NCBI RefSeq assembly: GCF_024701375.2
Contig: NZ_CP113910.1
Coordinates: 5,332,001-5,396,000, forward strand
Source: Streptomyces sp. KMM 9044
Lineage (GTDB): Bacteria; Actinomycetota; Actinomycetes; Streptomycetales; Streptomycetaceae
Direction of reading: 5' to 3'
Length of the DNA: 64,000 nucleotides
Part shown: piece by piece, positions 63,666-64,000 of the stretch
How positions within the stretch are numbered: the stretch's first letter is position 1
How the letters are laid out: each line of letters opens with the position of its first letter
Notes under the pieces: model-generated
Told to the model about the DNA's origin: nothing
Databases searched by the model: none
The model's input: only the letters and a program-made list of their open reading frames with translations
Translations under genes and position numbers: made by a program

Positions 63666-64000
63666 TCAGAGGCCCTGGGTCTCGGACTCCAGCCGGTTGC
63701 GGGTCTCCGGCCCGTACACACCCAGCTCGTCGCCACGGATGCCCCGTGACCACTGGTAGTTGCGGAGGGCGCCCGCCGTGCGGCGGTCGAACCGGCCGTT
63801 GACCTCGTCGTTGTACAGGTACACCTTGCTCAGGAGCTCCTGGAGTTCGGCGACCTCCGGCCCCCGGTCGCCGCGCCTCAGCGTGGGACCGGTGGCGTCG
63901 CCGCCGTCCAGCTCCTCCGCGTCCTCGGGGGCGTCGGCCGGCGGGCCGGTGGTCGGGGTCGCGGACGGTTCCGGCTCGTCCGACGGGGCCGCCGAAGCAC
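63666..64000 (-). CDS. Peptidoglycan-binding-domain protein, C-terminal part
   Basis: The gene enters from the right edge; the stop TGA is at 63666. The visible 110 residues have a linker rich in Pro, Ser and Asp, then TGPTLRRGDRGPEVAELQELLSKVYLYNDEVNGRFDRRTAGALRNYQWSRGI, a PG_binding_1 domain. The end is ETRNRLESETQGL. The part outside the window presumably has a signal or membrane anchor. It probably binds cell-wall peptidoglycan. Confidence 0.85.
   Translation of the reverse strand, partial: ASAAPSDEPEPSATPTTGPPADAPEDAEELDGGDATGPTLRRGDRGPEVAELQELLSKVYLYNDEVNGRFDRRTAGALRNYQWSRGIRGDELGVYGPETRNRLESETQGL

Overview
The window is high-G+C actinobacterial DNA and almost certainly comes from a Streptomyces chromosome. 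It carries the fabD-fabH-acpP-fabF fatty-acid operon with a FasR-type regulator beside it, single-chain AceE pyruvate dehydrogenase E1, DUF3145 and DUF3052 proteins, XRE/DUF397 pairs, a multi-copy TerD cluster, GTG/TTG starts and a dispersed Streptomyces-type repeat. No plasmid, prophage or CRISPR features were seen.

Layout. 0-9.4 kb, minus strand: a PLP aminotransferase start, then sugar/sugar-acid utilisation. This comprises a secreted aldose 1-epimerase, a ChvE/MmsAB-type sugar ABC importer, a U32-like protein, a zinc alcohol dehydrogenase and an enolase-superfamily dehydratase, with an operator-rich promoter near 9.3 kb. 9.8-15.2 kb: MarR regulator with divergent oxidoreductase, EI24 membrane protein, a cytosolic aldose 1-epimerase, an SGNH lipoprotein and DUF3145. 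15.3-20.4 kb: fatty-acid synthase II operon plus FasR. 20.5-30.6 kb: accessory and decaying DNA, with pirin, a truncated type I restriction HsdR fused tail-to-tail to a broken DUF262 gene, an XRE/DUF397/ATPase set, a TetR, frameshifted lipoprotein and acetyltransferase genes, a truncated flavin monooxygenase and an ISAs1-type transposase remnant. 30.7-37.6 kb: MerR-aldo/keto reductase pair, DUF4429, an alpha/beta hydrolase gene containing a 28-bp perfect inverted repeat, TetR-MFS efflux pair, DUF4190.

37.9-42.2 kb: aceE, DUF3052 and peroxiredoxin. 42.3-52.8 kb: a tellurium-resistance (Ter) stress cluster. It has three TerD-type proteins, a DUF475/TerC-like membrane protein and a TerA-like protein. 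A putative small-molecule module follows: a CitE-like lyase, a fused phosphoribosyltransferase/TRSP/StiP protein and a HAD phosphatase. A decayed streptothricin-acetyltransferase-like gene lies inside the cluster. 52.8-64 kb: two DedA-type proteins, FmdB zinc ribbon, a coiled-coil protein with a DUF4097 partner, tRNA-Val(TAC), DUF2277, DoxX, PhoD phosphatase, a secreted HNH nuclease, a GDT1-type Mn transporter behind a yybP-ykoY-like riboswitch, a HAD phosphatase and the end of a peptidoglycan-binding protein.

Most apparent pseudogenes involve one-base frameshifts, often beside G/C runs. Sequencing error cannot be excluded for these from the sequence alone. Several genes have -10 hexamers about 7 nt before the start codon, suggesting leaderless transcripts.
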